DNA of 64,000 nt from CAVVEC01 sp963770485. GTDB taxonomy: Bacteria; Acidobacteriota; Terriglobia; Terriglobales; Acidobacteriaceae. The notes under the pieces were generated by a model. It ran no database searches, was not told the origin of the DNA, and saw nothing but the letters and a program-made list of their open reading frames with translations. The DNA lies in contig CAVYPX010000015.1 of assembly GCA_963770485.1 (NCBI GenBank), positions 41,281 through 105,280 on the forward strand, written 5' to 3'. The translations under genes were made by a program, and so were the position numbers. This document shows, piece after piece, positions 35,531-44,753 of the stretch (position 1 is its first letter; each line of letters begins with the position of its first letter).

Positions 35531-36739
35531 TTACCGGCTGAGCTTAAACACGATTCCATACCCGTACGCCCCTCCCGCAGACGTCGTCCCATAGAAATTG
35601 CCGGCTGCATCCTGGACCACGGGGCCAACGGGAAATATTCCCTCGTTCCCATGGCAAGCAAACGAGTGCAGAAAGGTCATCTTGGTCCCGGTTAGCTTGA
35701 ATACCGATCCCCAACCATAAGCGCCACCATAGTAAGTGGTGCCATACAGGTTGCCATGATTATCCCGAATAACACCTGCGTCGGGACCCTGTTCGTCCTC
35801 GGGCTGGCCGAAGTTCTGCAATATCTGAACAGCATGTCCATGCAGCTTGAAGACTATTCCACAGGCGTCCGATTCAGAGGAGCACGCGAGCTCACTACCT
35901 GTGGCAGTGCCATATAGAGTGCCTGCACGATCTCGAACCAGAGTTTCAAGGTAGGGGTTTCCATCAGAAAACCCGTCAACGCTGTAGAGTACGGTCACCT
36001 TGAGCTTCTTGCTCAATTTGAAGACCGTTCCGCCGAAGGTGGTGCCATAAAAATTCCCAGCCGCGTCGCGCAGCAAGCCGCCCATTGGCTGTGCGCCATC
36101 TCGCCCATCAAAGGCGTGCAGCACGGTCTCGGTCCAGCCGCCCGAACCCGGCGTCAGCTTGAACACGGTTCCGCAACCGTTGCAATTCGTGCTCGTTCCC
36201 CCTGCCGATGTGGTCCCATAGAGATTGCCGACCGGGTCCCAGATCAGACCAGCATAAGGATTGGCGCCGTCGCTCCCATTCATGAAGCTGTACAGCAGCT
36301 CTTCTGCACCGGTAGTGTCGACCTCGTACACAGTCCCGTAACCGTAGGCGCCTCCTGCGCAGGTGGTCCCATACAAATTGCCTGCTTTGTCCAGGATCAC
36401 ACTCGCCCAGGGGCTGGCCCCATCGGTTCCACCCATAAAGCTGTACAGCAAGGTTTCCGTGCCGGTCGAATCCAGCTTGAACACCGTTCCGTAGCCGTAG
36501 GCGCCGCCCGCGTTGGTAGTCCCGTAGAGATTGCCTGCTTTGTCCAAAACTAGACCGGCGTACGGAGTTTGCCCGTCGGGCGCTCCGCTAAAGCTGTGAA
36601 GCACTTTGTAAGTGCGCGCGTATGCCGCTGGGATCGTTACGACCGCGAGTGTAAGCACCACCGCTAGCGCAAGGATGCCCTTTGTCGCGCGCAGCCGAGT
36701 GCGCGTAATTGAGCCTTGAGATTGCAGTTTGCACCTCAT
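35531..36739 (-). CDS. GloVer tandem-repeat secreted protein
   Basis: About 402 residues from the ATG at 36739, chosen because AAGGAG lies 7 nt upstream and the protein then starts with a basic segment and a signal peptide (GILALAVVLTLAVVTIPAAYA). Eight or so tandem repeats of ~40 residues with the pattern P(Y/W)AxxxxDxAGNLYGTTxxGGxxxxGTVFKLxxxGxxTxLYSF, the 'choice-of-anchor tandem repeat GloVer' type, probably a beta-propeller. A related gene sits in the cassette array at 56596-57822. Function unknown. Confidence 0.85.
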   Translation of the reverse strand: MRCKLQSQGSITRTRLRATKGILALAVVLTLAVVTIPAAYARTYKVLHSFSGAPDGQTPYAGLVLDKAGNLYGTTNAGGAYGYGTVFKLDSTGTETLLYSFMGGTDGASPWASVILDKAGNLYGTTCAGGAYGYGTVYEVDTTGAEELLYSFMNGSDGANPYAGLIWDPVGNLYGTTSAGGTSTNCNGCGTVFKLTPGSGGWTETVLHAFDGRDGAQPMGGLLRDAAGNFYGTTFGGTVFKLSKKLKVTVLYSVDGFSDGNPYLETLVRDRAGTLYGTATGSELACSSESDACGIVFKLHGHAVQILQNFGQPEDEQGPDAGVIRDNHGNLYGTTYYGGAYGWGSVFKLTGTKMTFLHSFACHGNEGIFPVGPVVQDAAGNFYGTTSAGGAYGYGIVFKLSR

Positions 36740-37088
36740 GACGGATCTCCTTCTCCTACGAAATATGTTTTCTGGTCTGGTCTTCGCCCGCACCCTGGGT
36801 CGGAACATTTTGCGGGGCGAGAACTCGGTCGGGAAGATATTGATCGTTTCCCGACTTGCCTGGTCTCGGCCGATTTCGAACCTGAGGGGTCCAAACCTCA
36901 AACCACTACAAACTCAGGGTCCGAGACTCGAAGAAGCTGTTAGGGTCGGTTCGACATTATGTGACGTGGTTCAGCGTCACAAGGACAGCGATCACAGTGC
37001 CGTGTGATGGGAGGGAGAAAGCAACTGTAAGGCGCTGACTCGGTGACCGCTCGGCGCGGAGGCAGGAGAAACCGATTCAGCCAAGATG
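36740..37088. other. Intergenic region, nothing recognised
   Basis: About 350 bp between the GloVer gene (promoter side) and the 3' end of queG. Probably contains the GloVer promoter; no RNA gene or clear repeat seen. Confidence 0.4.
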
Positions 37089-38252
37089 CTACCGGACTGC
37101 AAGCCTTCGTGTGGCCCAGCGCGCGGGTTCGGCCACCGCAGAATCTTCGTCGTCTGACAGCGTTTGCAGAACCGGTACAAAGCGTTGATCTCCGCTGTTG
37201 CCCATGGCGATCACCGCGTTTCGCCGCAGCCCGGAGCGCTTCGCGCGTCGAATGGGGGAACCGCGAAATGTTTCCCGGAATTCTGCCGCGCTGATTTCGG
37301 CCAACCATTCCAGCGCCGGATTCACCAGCCCTTCTCGCGGCTGAAATTCTGCAGCCGCAGTGGCCGGGGCCTTGCGATTCCAAGGGCAGACATCCTGACA
37401 GATGTCGCACCCGAACACGTGCCTCCCCATGCCCTCGCGCATTTCCTCAGGAATGGCGCCGCGCTTTTCGATGGTCAAGTACGAAATGCACTTATTGGAA
37501 TCGAGCTGATAGGGCGCGATAAGAGCCCCTGTGGGACAGGCGTCAATGCAGCGGGTGCAGGTGCCGCAACGATCCGGCGCAGGCGGGTCAGGCTCAAGTT
37601 CGAGCGAAGTCAGAATCACACCGAGGAACAGCCACGACCCCATCTTCTGATTCAGAATGCAGGTGTTCTTCCCGATCCATCCGATGCCCGCATACTTCGC
37701 GTATACACGCTCGACGAGCGGCCCAGTATCAACGTAACAATGGGTGATCAAATCTCCGAGAGGCGCTGGAGTTCGACTGGATTCAGTTCCGCTTGGGGAG
37801 GGAGCGGTTTTCGCGGAGCCGTTAGCCTCCAGGAAGGCGCGGTCCTTACCGCCTCCACTTGCGAATTCCTGCTGTAGCCTGGCATCAACCACACGCAGCC
37901 GCCGCATCACCGCTTCGTGATAGTCTTCGCGACTCCAGGCGTATCGTGAAATCCATCCGCGCTCGGAATCGTGCACTTCGGTCGAGTAAGGATGTGCGGT
38001 GTTGTAGTTCATGGCGCAAACGATCACGCTGCGCGCCCACGGCGCGACCGAGCGCAGAGACGCACGCTTGAGATTCCCCGCGTCATCACGCGCTTCCATA
38101 TATTTCATCTCGCCCGCATGACCTGCGGCAATCCACTCCGGAAAGCGATCCAGCTCAGGGAAGTCTCCGACGGCGGCGATTCCCGCCAAGTCAAAACCGG
38201 CAGCGTTAGCCGCCTGTTTCACCAGCATCGTGACATGGCTGATCTGCTTCAA
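37089..38252 (-). CDS. queG: Epoxyqueuosine reductase
   Basis: Cobalamin-dependent, two-[4Fe-4S] reductase that makes queuosine from epoxyqueuosine in tRNA. Start assigned to TTG 38252, with GGGAG 6 nt upstream; an ATG at 38228 is also possible. AAGFDLAGIAAV is the N-terminal block, IGWIGKNTCILNQKMGSWLFLGVILT is the family core, and CGTCTRCIDACPTGAL plus FGCDICQDVCPWN hold the clusters. The C-terminal HEAT-like repeats (RNAVIAMGNSGD...) are present. About 30 extra residues (SGGGKDRAFLEANGSAKTAPS and on) interrupt the region before HCYVDTGPL. Confidence 0.94.
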   Translation of the reverse strand: MKQISHVTMLVKQAANAAGFDLAGIAAVGDFPELDRFPEWIAAGHAGEMKYMEARDDAGNLKRASLRSVAPWARSVIVCAMNYNTAHPYSTEVHDSERGWISRYAWSREDYHEAVMRRLRVVDARLQQEFASGGGKDRAFLEANGSAKTAPSPSGTESSRTPAPLGDLITHCYVDTGPLVERVYAKYAGIGWIGKNTCILNQKMGSWLFLGVILTSLELEPDPPAPDRCGTCTRCIDACPTGALIAPYQLDSNKCISYLTIEKRGAIPEEMREGMGRHVFGCDICQDVCPWNRKAPATAAAEFQPREGLVNPALEWLAEISAAEFRETFRGSPIRRAKRSGLRRNAVIAMGNSGDQRFVPVLQTLSDDEDSAVAEPARWATRRLAVR

Positions 38253-38506
38253 GCTGCGCTCCCGGAACCCAAGCCGTATTATTCCAGCCCTGGGCCCGCG
38301 GGTCACCAGAGAAGAAGAGAGACTTGTCGAGAAGAAGGAGTGTTTTGGGAAAAGGCCCGGCTCCGTGAGCCGCAGAAAAACCTACGCGCGAAGGCTTCGA
38401 GCAGGGGCGCGATCCTCACAGATCGCAGCGATAAGAGTGTGCGAAGAACTGCTCAGTCCGATGCTCGTGAGCATTCTGATGCCGGTGCTCGAGTAACGGA
38501 CTCGAC

Positions 38507-39151
38507 TCAAGTGCGGCGTGCTAGCTTCTTCCGAATCACACCCGACAGCGCGAGAATGCCGGTCCCCAACAAGGTCAGCGAGCCGGGCTCGGGAACGACT
38601 GGGGTGTAACCGATAAACTCCTGCGGCAATCCACAACTCTTGCAGGATTGCGTTCCCGGAATCGGGGTGTACAAGAAATAAGGAGCGAAGAAGCTCTTGG
38701 GCAAGGTCCCCGCGATTTTCAGGGCTTCGTTATAGAGCTTCTGAGCATTGGAATCCCAGCCGATTCCCTTCATCGCACTCGGGGTGAACAGCGCCCAGAT
38801 CGCCCAGTTGGCGTCATGCGCATTGGCTCCATCGAACAGCACCTCGCTGAAAAGCCAGGCAGCCGCTTTGTAATCGAGCAACTTATTTCCGAATAAGCCC
38901 TGACCACTCAGAATGTTGGTGACCTTCGCTTTCCATGTCTCTCCGACAACGATCTGGTTCGAGAAGGAATCGCACATCAATGTCATGGGAGCGCCATTGA
39001 CGTCGAAGTTCCAGGGATAGACGGGATCCTGCTGAGTACCTCCGTGGCTGAGGAACTTCATGTGCACGGTGTCTGCGTTGGCCAGCGCAGACGAAGCCAG
39101 AAGTATTCCGAGAAGAACAGAGAAAAGAGCAAACCGACGAGCGTAGCGCAT
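38507..39151 (-). CDS. PEP-CTERM sorting-signal protein
   Basis: A 214-residue exported protein: signal peptide RRFALFSVLLGILLASSALANA, a globular middle without recognised family, and a C-terminal PEP-CTERM anchor (VPEPGSLTLLGTGILALSGV then IRKKLARRT). Such proteins are recognised by exosortase and anchored or released at the outer surface, often in organisms making exopolysaccharide. GGAGGT lies 5 nt before the ATG. No exosortase gene is in this window. Confidence 0.85.
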   Translation of the reverse strand: MRYARRFALFSVLLGILLASSALANADTVHMKFLSHGGTQQDPVYPWNFDVNGAPMTLMCDSFSNQIVVGETWKAKVTNILSGQGLFGNKLLDYKAAAWLFSEVLFDGANAHDANWAIWALFTPSAMKGIGWDSNAQKLYNEALKIAGTLPKSFFAPYFLYTPIPGTQSCKSCGLPQEFIGYTPVVPEPGSLTLLGTGILALSGVIRKKLARRT

Positions 39152-39500
39152 GACCTACCTCCAAGAAAGGAAAGCTAGGCACAAGACGAAGATACAGGTC
39201 GCAATTATAGCCGATTCGGGCTGATACCGCGCACCCATTGCTGCAAATTGTCAGCCAAATTGACGCAGCCCTATGATCTTTCCTCTCAGGTGGTTACGTT
39301 TGCGAGATTCGGCCAAGGCGCAAGAGTTTGCACACATTGGACAAGCTCATGCCAAGCACTGGGTCGATCGTCGCAGAGGTGTTCGCAGACCTCGCTGCGC
39401 AAGCTATCCTTCCGAATCGAAATCGATTCGCGGCATCCGGAGAAACGGTTCTCCACGGCGCTTGTCTAGCGACTGCCATTGCGGCTCGACTGCGAAGCTT
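39152..39500. other. Intergenic region, nothing recognised
   Basis: About 350 bp with no gene; short frames on both strands overlap each other without family features. Confidence 0.35.
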
Positions 39501-39613
39501 GTCATCTGCCGGAGCCGCTCGATCTGCGAGTCCTGCCGCAGTCTTGGATTGGGTATGTTAGATTGAGCGCAGGGCCCGTAGCTCAACGGTTAGAGCAGCA
39601 GACTCATAATCTG
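39501..39613 (+). pseudogene. Truncated tRNA copy with duplicated upstream DNA
   Basis: Bases 39572-39613 are identical to the first 42 nt of the intact CAU tRNA at 41626, ending at AATCTG just after the anticodon. The 71 bp before it (from 39501) are a slightly diverged copy of 41555-41625. After AATCTG the sequence departs completely, so the T-arm and acceptor 3' strand are missing. It may be one junction of an older integration event or part of a segmental duplication. Confidence 0.85.
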
Positions 39614-40007
39614 GATAATTAGTGTACTTTCAATCACTTAGCAACACTCTGTGACACGATAAGACACGTAAATACACTGCGTCGCGCAAAGACTGCACGC
39701 AATCGGTGTCCATAGCGGTCACTAAATCGCGGCTAACGGTCACTAAAACGGAACAGCAGATGGGCAAGCAGATTTTTCGGGCCTGGTGCGGGTTGCATGT
39801 ATCGGACAGAGTCGATATTCTTTGCCTCGACCTCCCAGCACTCCGTTTTGCCCGACCCGATTGGGGGTTTTGAGCGTTATCGCGATTTCTCGCCAACCCC
39901 GCACAGGGCAAGCAACGTCGCACCACAAAAAGAAGCCGCCCGCCTCCTGTGTCCGACTTTCCTCATGGAATGCCCACGAGGCTCAAAGCTGTGCTCGTCA
40001 ATTCACA
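39614..40007. other. Unassigned DNA after the broken tRNA
   Basis: About 400 bp with no recognised gene. It includes several CACTAAA / TAACGGTCACTAAA direct repeats around 39718-39748 and TGTGACAC/AAGACAC motifs, which could be remnants of an attachment region. Confidence 0.35.
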
Positions 40008-41150
40008 TCAATCACTCTGCCGTTCATACGCGCCAATGTCGCAGCCGCTGGTGTCCTCCTTGTCGGGACGCGGCTTGCCGCGTTGATCGGTCTTCAGCAG
40101 GTTGCCATTGCCATCGGTGCAACCGTTCGGGTTTCCCGCGTCAATCGCCGGACTGTTCTTAAGCAGCGGAATCGTCTGTGTGGGCCCGCCGTGGCTGCCA
40201 AACTTGCCGAGTTTGGGCTTGGTGTTGTTCATATCGCCGGGGCCAGTGAAGCTGCAGGTATTGTCGTCGCTCAGGTTGTAGCCATTCGAGGTCATAGTGC
40301 CATTGCAGTTCCCCCCCGAATTATTCGCGACAATGCTGTTCTGGAGTGCCGCCACGTCGCCGGGGTAGTTGTAGATGCCGCCGGCGACGAATCCACCATT
40401 GCCGCTGACCGTGCTGCTGCTAATCGTCAGCGTGCCGATGTTGCAGATGCCGCCGCCGCTTGCACCCGCGCTATTCCCACTGAGCGTACTGTTGTTGACC
40501 GTCACCGTGCCGCCGGCGTTGTGGATGCCGCCGCCGTATCCACCCGTATTCCCGCTGATAGTGCTCTTGTTGACCGTCAGCGTGCCGTCGTTTAAGATGC
40601 CGCCGCCGTCTACACTCGCGCTATTTCCGCTGATGGTGCTGTTGCTGATCGTCAGCGTGCCGCCGTTTGAGATGCCGCCGCCAGATTCACTCGCGCTATT
40701 TCCGCTGATGGTGCTGTTGCTGATCGTCAGCGTGCCGACGTTGAAGATGCCGCCGCCCCAATAACTTGAGGAAGCGCCATCTTGGATGGTCACCTTGGCA
40801 AGACGGACCTGGGCGTTCGAGGAAATTGTGACTACCGAGCCTTTCTGCCCGCCATCGATAATTGTCGTCTTGGCACCGGAGCCGATAATCTTCAAGCTGA
40901 TGCTGATGGTGAGATTCTCTGTGTAGATCGCTCGGGCCACCATGATGGTGTCGCCCGACGAAGCCAGCGAGATGGCGTGCCCGATGGTCTTGCACGCGGT
41001 CTGGGGTGACTTGCAATCGTTGTTGTCGCTGCCGTTTACCCCATCGACATACCATGTGTTGCTGGCCAGAGCCGCCGGGGCCAAGGCCAGAACCAGAGCC
41101 AAGAGCAGCAATTCGGGTAACCTCGATGTAATTCTTCCAAGCGATTTCAT
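40008..41150 (-). CDS. Secreted right-handed beta-helix (pectate lyase-like) protein
   Basis: A 380-residue exported protein: signal peptide LPELLLLALVLALAPAALA, then WYVDGVNGSDNNDCKSPQTACKTIGHAISLASSGDTIMVA, the common start of this family. Six or more near-identical helix rungs follow, (G/N)GTLTISNSTISGNSAxxxGGGI. The C-terminal 'choice-of-anchor Q' end (SPAIDAGNPNGCTDGNGNLLKTDQRGKPRPDKEDTSGCDIGAYE) is complete. The coding repeats are nearly identical at DNA level (40400-40760), so recent rung duplication is likely. It lies in the segment between the two tRNA copies. Confidence 0.85.
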   Translation of the reverse strand: MKSLGRITSRLPELLLLALVLALAPAALASNTWYVDGVNGSDNNDCKSPQTACKTIGHAISLASSGDTIMVARAIYTENLTISISLKIIGSGAKTTIIDGGQKGSVVTISSNAQVRLAKVTIQDGASSSYWGGGIFNVGTLTISNSTISGNSASESGGGISNGGTLTISNSTISGNSASVDGGGILNDGTLTVNKSTISGNTGGYGGGIHNAGGTVTVNNSTLSGNSAGASGGGICNIGTLTISSSTVSGNGGFVAGGIYNYPGDVAALQNSIVANNSGGNCNGTMTSNGYNLSDDNTCSFTGPGDMNNTKPKLGKFGSHGGPTQTIPLLKNSPAIDAGNPNGCTDGNGNLLKTDQRGKPRPDKEDTSGCDIGAYERQSD

Positions 41151-41554
41151 AGTTTTTCTCCTCTTGGGAAATCCGAGACTCGCCTGAGGGGTACTGCGTC
41201 CCGTGTGGGAAATGCTCTTCGGAGGCGAGCCATTTGCTGCGCCGAAACCGACGCTAGTCGCACTTACGTTGTTGGATTGTTAATTCTCTACCTTCTTACT
41301 CCGGCAGAGCGTTGGCTGTCAGTGACGGGTGTCACCGGTAAGTGTTTGTAACAGGCGATTACGCTCAAAACCCCTGCCAAGAGTTCTATCTGACGATAGC
41401 GACCCCATCCGACAGCATGGTATGCAAGGTCAAGTCTTAGCTATCACAGATAAATGAGCGCGACGGATTAGGCGCCGCCCCTTCGCCACGCCCTGTTGCT
41501 GAAACCAAGCTGGGCTAACGCGCGGCCGCGATTCGACCACCCTGTTGCAGGTTG
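41151..41554. other. Intergenic region, nothing recognised
   Basis: About 400 bp, containing the promoter side of the beta-helix gene; no RNA gene or coding frame recognised. It is followed by the duplicated tRNA upstream block (41555-41625). Confidence 0.35.
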
Positions 41555-41625
41555 GTCATCTGCCGGAACTGTTCGATCTGCGAGTCCCACCGCAGTCTTG
41601 GATTGGGTATGTTAGATTGAGCGCA

Positions 41626-41701
41626 GGGCCCGTAGCTCAACGGTTAGAGCAGCAGACTCATAATCTGTTGGTTGTAGGTTCGAATCCTACCGGGCCCACC
41701 A
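41626..41701 (+). tRNA. tRNA with CAU anticodon (Met or Ile2), integration site
   Basis: A 76-nt cloverleaf with encoded CCA: acceptor GGGCCCG / CGGGCCC, D-arm AGCTCAACGGTTAGAGC, anticodon stem GCAGA / TCTGT with loop CTCATAA (anticodon CAT), T-arm GTAGGTTCGAATCCTAC. CAU tRNAs can be elongator Met or lysidine-modified Ile; the TTGGT variable region resembles Ile2, but I cannot separate the two by eye. Its 3' 40 nt are repeated exactly at 58171-58210, making it the attL side of the genomic island. Confidence 0.95.
41662..41701 (+). repeat. Island attachment repeat, left copy (attL)
   Basis: Forty bases from the anticodon stem to CCA, AATCTGTTGGTTGTAGGTTC continuing to GGGCCCACCA, identical to 58171-58210. 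Recombination within this block would leave the tRNA intact, the usual arrangement for tRNA-targeting integrases. Confidence 0.88.
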
Positions 41702-41735
41702 TCCCTCTGCTTATGAAGTACTTGGCGAAGTGCTG

Positions 41736-43082
41736 TTAGGCTGCATCGCCCGATTTAGTAACATTTAGTAACAACTCTCCAGACACGTGCGCCAGCGGCT
41801 GCCGAAAGTCCTCCGCCTCCAAGTGATCGTAGGTGTTCATGGCCAGCGTTACGCCGCTGTGCCCGAGAATCCCAGAAATCACTTTCGGATGCACCCCGCT
41901 CCTGCGCATGTTCGTTGTAAGCGTATGCCGAAAATCGTGCCATCCTCCGATTGCGATGCCAAGCTCTTTTGCAACCGGTCGGACATATCGCTTCAGAGCG
42001 TTCCCCGGATTGACAGGTGTGCCTTCTTTGGAGCGGAAGATCCACTGGCCTTCTCCAAGTTGTTTCATCCGAAATATGAGCTCCGGCGGAATTGGAAGTC
42101 TACGGTTTGAGCCTTCGCTTTTGACCGTGTCCAGATCACCATCACAGATTCTTCGGGTAATTGAGAGTACGTCACCATCGAAATCTGACCACGTGACAGC
42201 GATGGCTTCTCCGATCCGGAGCCCCGTGACGGCGAGGAATAGCACCAGAGTTGAATAAGGCTCTTCTAGCTTCCCCGCGATAGCAGTCACCTGTGCGAGT
42301 TTGAGAACTGTTCGTACAACTCTCCTACCCGCACAATTCGAATCGCGAGGCAGCTTAACTCCGGCGCAAGGATTCTTACCGATCCATCCACAAGCGACAG
42401 CCCAAGACATGACCAGGCTGAGCGAAACCCGCATGCTGCGGAGAGTACTCCGGCTGTATTTCTTGGAATGCTGTGACAGGAACGTCTCCACATCAAAACG
42501 CCCGATGGTCGAGATCTTGCGCTTGCCAAACGCTGGCATCACATGCGCACGCAGAGCGTTTCGATAGTGAGCGCCTGTGGTGAGTTTTAGCGTTGGCAAG
42601 ACTACCGCGTGCCAACGTTCCGATAGCTCACAGAAGTCCATCTCCACTGAAGGGTCTGAATTCTGCAAGCGATTGGCCAGTTTGTTTCGAGCGGCTGTTT
42701 TAGTTGGAAGTTCGGTGATTGTGCCGAGACGAACGTTGCGCGACCGTCGAACGATCTGCCCGTCCGCTTGCGGCACATCTTCGCGAAACCTTCCATACCA
42801 CGTTTTCACTTTGCTTCCCGTCTGATACACGTAACCTCGTTGATACCGAGAAAGCATAGGCTTCCTTTCCGGTTTCAACGATTTCCCGTGCGAGATTGTG
42901 CCCTGGATCTTGGCGAAAAGCAATACAGAATCGATGCGAACCGCTCGCCCTAAGCGGACGACCGGCAGTTCTCCGATATGACGACGCACCCAAGACTCAG
43001 AAACACGGAGCAGTTCCGCCGTTTGTGACACGTCTAGCAAGCGGTGGGGCTCTAGTTCCGGATTTTGCCCTTGGTGATTCAT
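41736..43082 (-). CDS. Tyrosine recombinase (island integrase)
   Basis: A 448-residue phage-type integrase. Residues ~15-60 are an excisionase-like winged helix (RLLDVSQTAELLRVSESWVRRHIGELPVVRLGRAVRID), then a SAM-like core-binding domain (~140-240). The catalytic domain shows AVTGLRIGEAIAVTWSDFD (first Arg), GGWHDFRHTLTTNMRRSG (His-x-x-Arg), GILGHSGVTLAMNTYDH (His and the Tyr nucleophile). All active residues are present, so it may be functional. It starts at the island's left end facing the tRNA. It is not an IntI: the integron-specific insert is absent and the N-terminal domain is different. Confidence 0.92.
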   Translation of the reverse strand: MNHQGQNPELEPHRLLDVSQTAELLRVSESWVRRHIGELPVVRLGRAVRIDSVLLFAKIQGTISHGKSLKPERKPMLSRYQRGYVYQTGSKVKTWYGRFREDVPQADGQIVRRSRNVRLGTITELPTKTAARNKLANRLQNSDPSVEMDFCELSERWHAVVLPTLKLTTGAHYRNALRAHVMPAFGKRKISTIGRFDVETFLSQHSKKYSRSTLRSMRVSLSLVMSWAVACGWIGKNPCAGVKLPRDSNCAGRRVVRTVLKLAQVTAIAGKLEEPYSTLVLFLAVTGLRIGEAIAVTWSDFDGDVLSITRRICDGDLDTVKSEGSNRRLPIPPELIFRMKQLGEGQWIFRSKEGTPVNPGNALKRYVRPVAKELGIAIGGWHDFRHTLTTNMRRSGVHPKVISGILGHSGVTLAMNTYDHLEAEDFRQPLAHVSGELLLNVTKSGDAA

Positions 43083-43158
43083 CTTCAGTTATGACAAATC
43101 AAATAAAACGCAAGTTGATCTAGCGTGTTTTCAGTAACCTGAATTCTTTCGAGCCGGG

Positions 43159-43635
43159 CTAATCGCGCAATACAACTTGACCGTCATGACTTCGTCCATT
43201 CTTCCGACGTTTTCGCTTGCGATATATGACAAAAAGCAAGAAAGCCGAGGACAAGAGAAGAGAAACAAAGACAAGCATTCCCAAAATTTCGCCTTCTGTC
43301 ATACCGGCTGGAAAATCCTCGTCAAAACAATGGGCTTTCGCGCGCTTCGAGTCGCTGCTCGCGGCATAGTCGCTCGGCGCAGCGGAAAGTGCCGGAGACG
43401 AATGCAACGCGCCCAAGGCAAGTCGCCTAAGGGCCGAACTGGAGGAGCAATGGAGGAGTCCCGCCAAGTCGCGAACCGATTCAGTCGGCAAGTTGAGTGA
43501 GATCCGGTATTCTCCTGCTCCAGGGTCAGCGGGTAGAGGGTGAGGTCGGCGTAGAAATTCCGCGACCCAGGAGCGCATCTGCCCGGAGCTCAACTGGCCT
43601 CCCAAGGCTGTGGTTGTGCGAAGCGTGTATGTCAT
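43159..43635 (-). CDS. Unrecognised single-pass membrane protein
   Basis: About 158 residues from the ATG at 43635, which follows AAGGAAGAGG; the longer frame to 43689 is less likely. The N-terminal part (TYTLRTTTALGGQLSSGQMRSWVAEFLRRPHPLPADPGAGEYRISLNLP) has no family I recognise. One membrane segment near the C-terminus (ILGMLVFVSLLLSSAFLLFVIY) is followed by a very basic tail (RKRKRRKNGRSH). Island cargo, divergent from the next gene. Function unknown. Confidence 0.5.
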   Translation of the reverse strand: MTYTLRTTTALGGQLSSGQMRSWVAEFLRRPHPLPADPGAGEYRISLNLPTESVRDLAGLLHCSSSSALRRLALGALHSSPALSAAPSDYAASSDSKRAKAHCFDEDFPAGMTEGEILGMLVFVSLLLSSAFLLFVIYRKRKRRKNGRSHDGQVVLRD

Positions 43636-43789
43636 AAAGTGCCTCTTCCTTGCGTTTGTCGTAACCTGCCGTCCGTTTGTTAGCCTCATGCCGCCAGGCT
43701 CTAGACATCGTATGCAGGGGGCCTGAACTTTTCAGGTACGCGTAATTCTTTTTCGTGTCCCGCTCTCGGATCGGGTTTAAGCTCCGAAT

Positions 43790-43825
43790 ATGAGCAGGAA
43801 ATCGGTTGTAAGCTCCGGAATATGA
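43790..43825 (+). CDS. Possible 11-residue upstream ORF
   Basis: An ATG at 43790 opens a short frame (MSRKSVVSSGI) whose TGA overlaps the ATG of the following gene (ATGA at 43822). The block AAGCTCCGAATATGAGC before it is repeated as AAGCTCCGGAATATGAGC at the real start, so the first start is a duplicate. May act as a coupled leader. Confidence 0.3.
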   Translation: MSRKSVVSSGI

Positions 43826-44709
43826 GCCGCACACTCGATTCGTGGAAGAAGAAAGTCAGTCCAGCGTTTTGTGACATCGCAGCTATGTATGGTGCTCTGG
43901 CTGCCGCGCAGCGGCTATCTGACCGCGAAAAGCGGTCCCGAGAGGTGCGAAAGATTCTTAGTTTGTCCTTCCAAAGACGGCGTGACTTGTTCAATCACCA
44001 TCCCCATAATTCTCCGGGAACGCCTTGGCAGCAGGTAAAGACCACGGGCTACATGCCACCATCACCCGAGGAAAAGTTGGAACAAGTATTGGATTGGTTC
44101 TTTTTCAAGCGAAATAGAACACCGCGCTGGCTGGCACAAGAGAAGGAAAAGGAGGGAGATTTACGGGCCCATAAGCAGTTGGTGCGGGCAAACGATGAGT
44201 TCTGGCGCATGTTAAACGGCCATGGTCAGATACCGCGATTTAAGGTAGACCAGTTCCATACTGATTTGTTGGAACTTGGTCTTCATTTGGGCTTGCAAGT
44301 GCTGAGTTCCGAAGAACTGGCCGATTGCTTCGAAGAACTATGCGGCTGCGGAAAGTTTCACGATGCGGATGCCTTAAAGAAGCAGAGATCGCGTGTTCTT
44401 AAAGATCTTGAAATCGCTCTTCAAGAAGGGTTGCGATATACCTTGCGCAAGCCTGCGTGGGAACGATTCACGGTTTACGGTGCGAATGGATTTATCGCCA
44501 AAGGGTATCGTCCCCGAGATGGAAGTAAATACGTCGAGATATCCCGTCAGGGAAAAGGGTTCGAATGCATGGTTGAGGCGGATGGCACTGTCACCGGGTT
44601 TAGAGAGAATACGGAGGTAGGCTATCCAGAAGTTCTACGGCATATTCCGTCGGCGTTCTTTGTGCCGAGCAACGAACAACTGTTCAAGATGTTTTTCCCG
44701 GAAGGATGA
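43822..44709 (+). CDS. Unrecognised 295-residue island protein
   Basis: Soluble, charged protein without membrane segments. It begins SRTLDSWKKKVSPAFCDIAAMYG. There is a helical, Lys/Arg-rich N-terminal half (EKRSREVRKILSLSFQRRRDLFNHHPHNSPGTPW; LDWFFFKRNRTPRWLAQEKEKEG). A middle segment is ELCGCGKFHDADALKKQRSRVLKDLEIALQEGLRYTL. The C-terminal region may be beta-rich (RFTVYGANGFIAKGYRPRDGSKYVEISRQGKGFECMVEADGTVTGF). No family or catalytic motif recognised. Next to a divergent membrane protein and upstream of a TetR regulator, in the part of the island where accessory or defence functions often lie. Confidence 0.6.
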   Translation: MSRTLDSWKKKVSPAFCDIAAMYGALAAAQRLSDREKRSREVRKILSLSFQRRRDLFNHHPHNSPGTPWQQVKTTGYMPPSPEEKLEQVLDWFFFKRNRTPRWLAQEKEKEGDLRAHKQLVRANDEFWRMLNGHGQIPRFKVDQFHTDLLELGLHLGLQVLSSEELADCFEELCGCGKFHDADALKKQRSRVLKDLEIALQEGLRYTLRKPAWERFTVYGANGFIAKGYRPRDGSKYVEISRQGKGFECMVEADGTVTGFRENTEVGYPEVLRHIPSAFFVPSNEQLFKMFFPEG

Positions 44710-44753
44710 TCTAAGACTGATTTTCGAATTTTGATAAAAAGCCATATATAAGA

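Noticed and set aside
40400..40760. CRISPR-like regular repeats
   Set aside because: The repeats are in frame inside the beta-helix gene and encode the rung TLTISNSTISGNS; no spacers of constant size and no cas genes.
41736..43082. Integron integrase (IntI) driving the cassette array
   Set aside because: The recombinase has an excisionase-like N-terminal domain and lies at the tRNA attachment site; the IntI-specific extra helix region is not seen. It is the island integrase.
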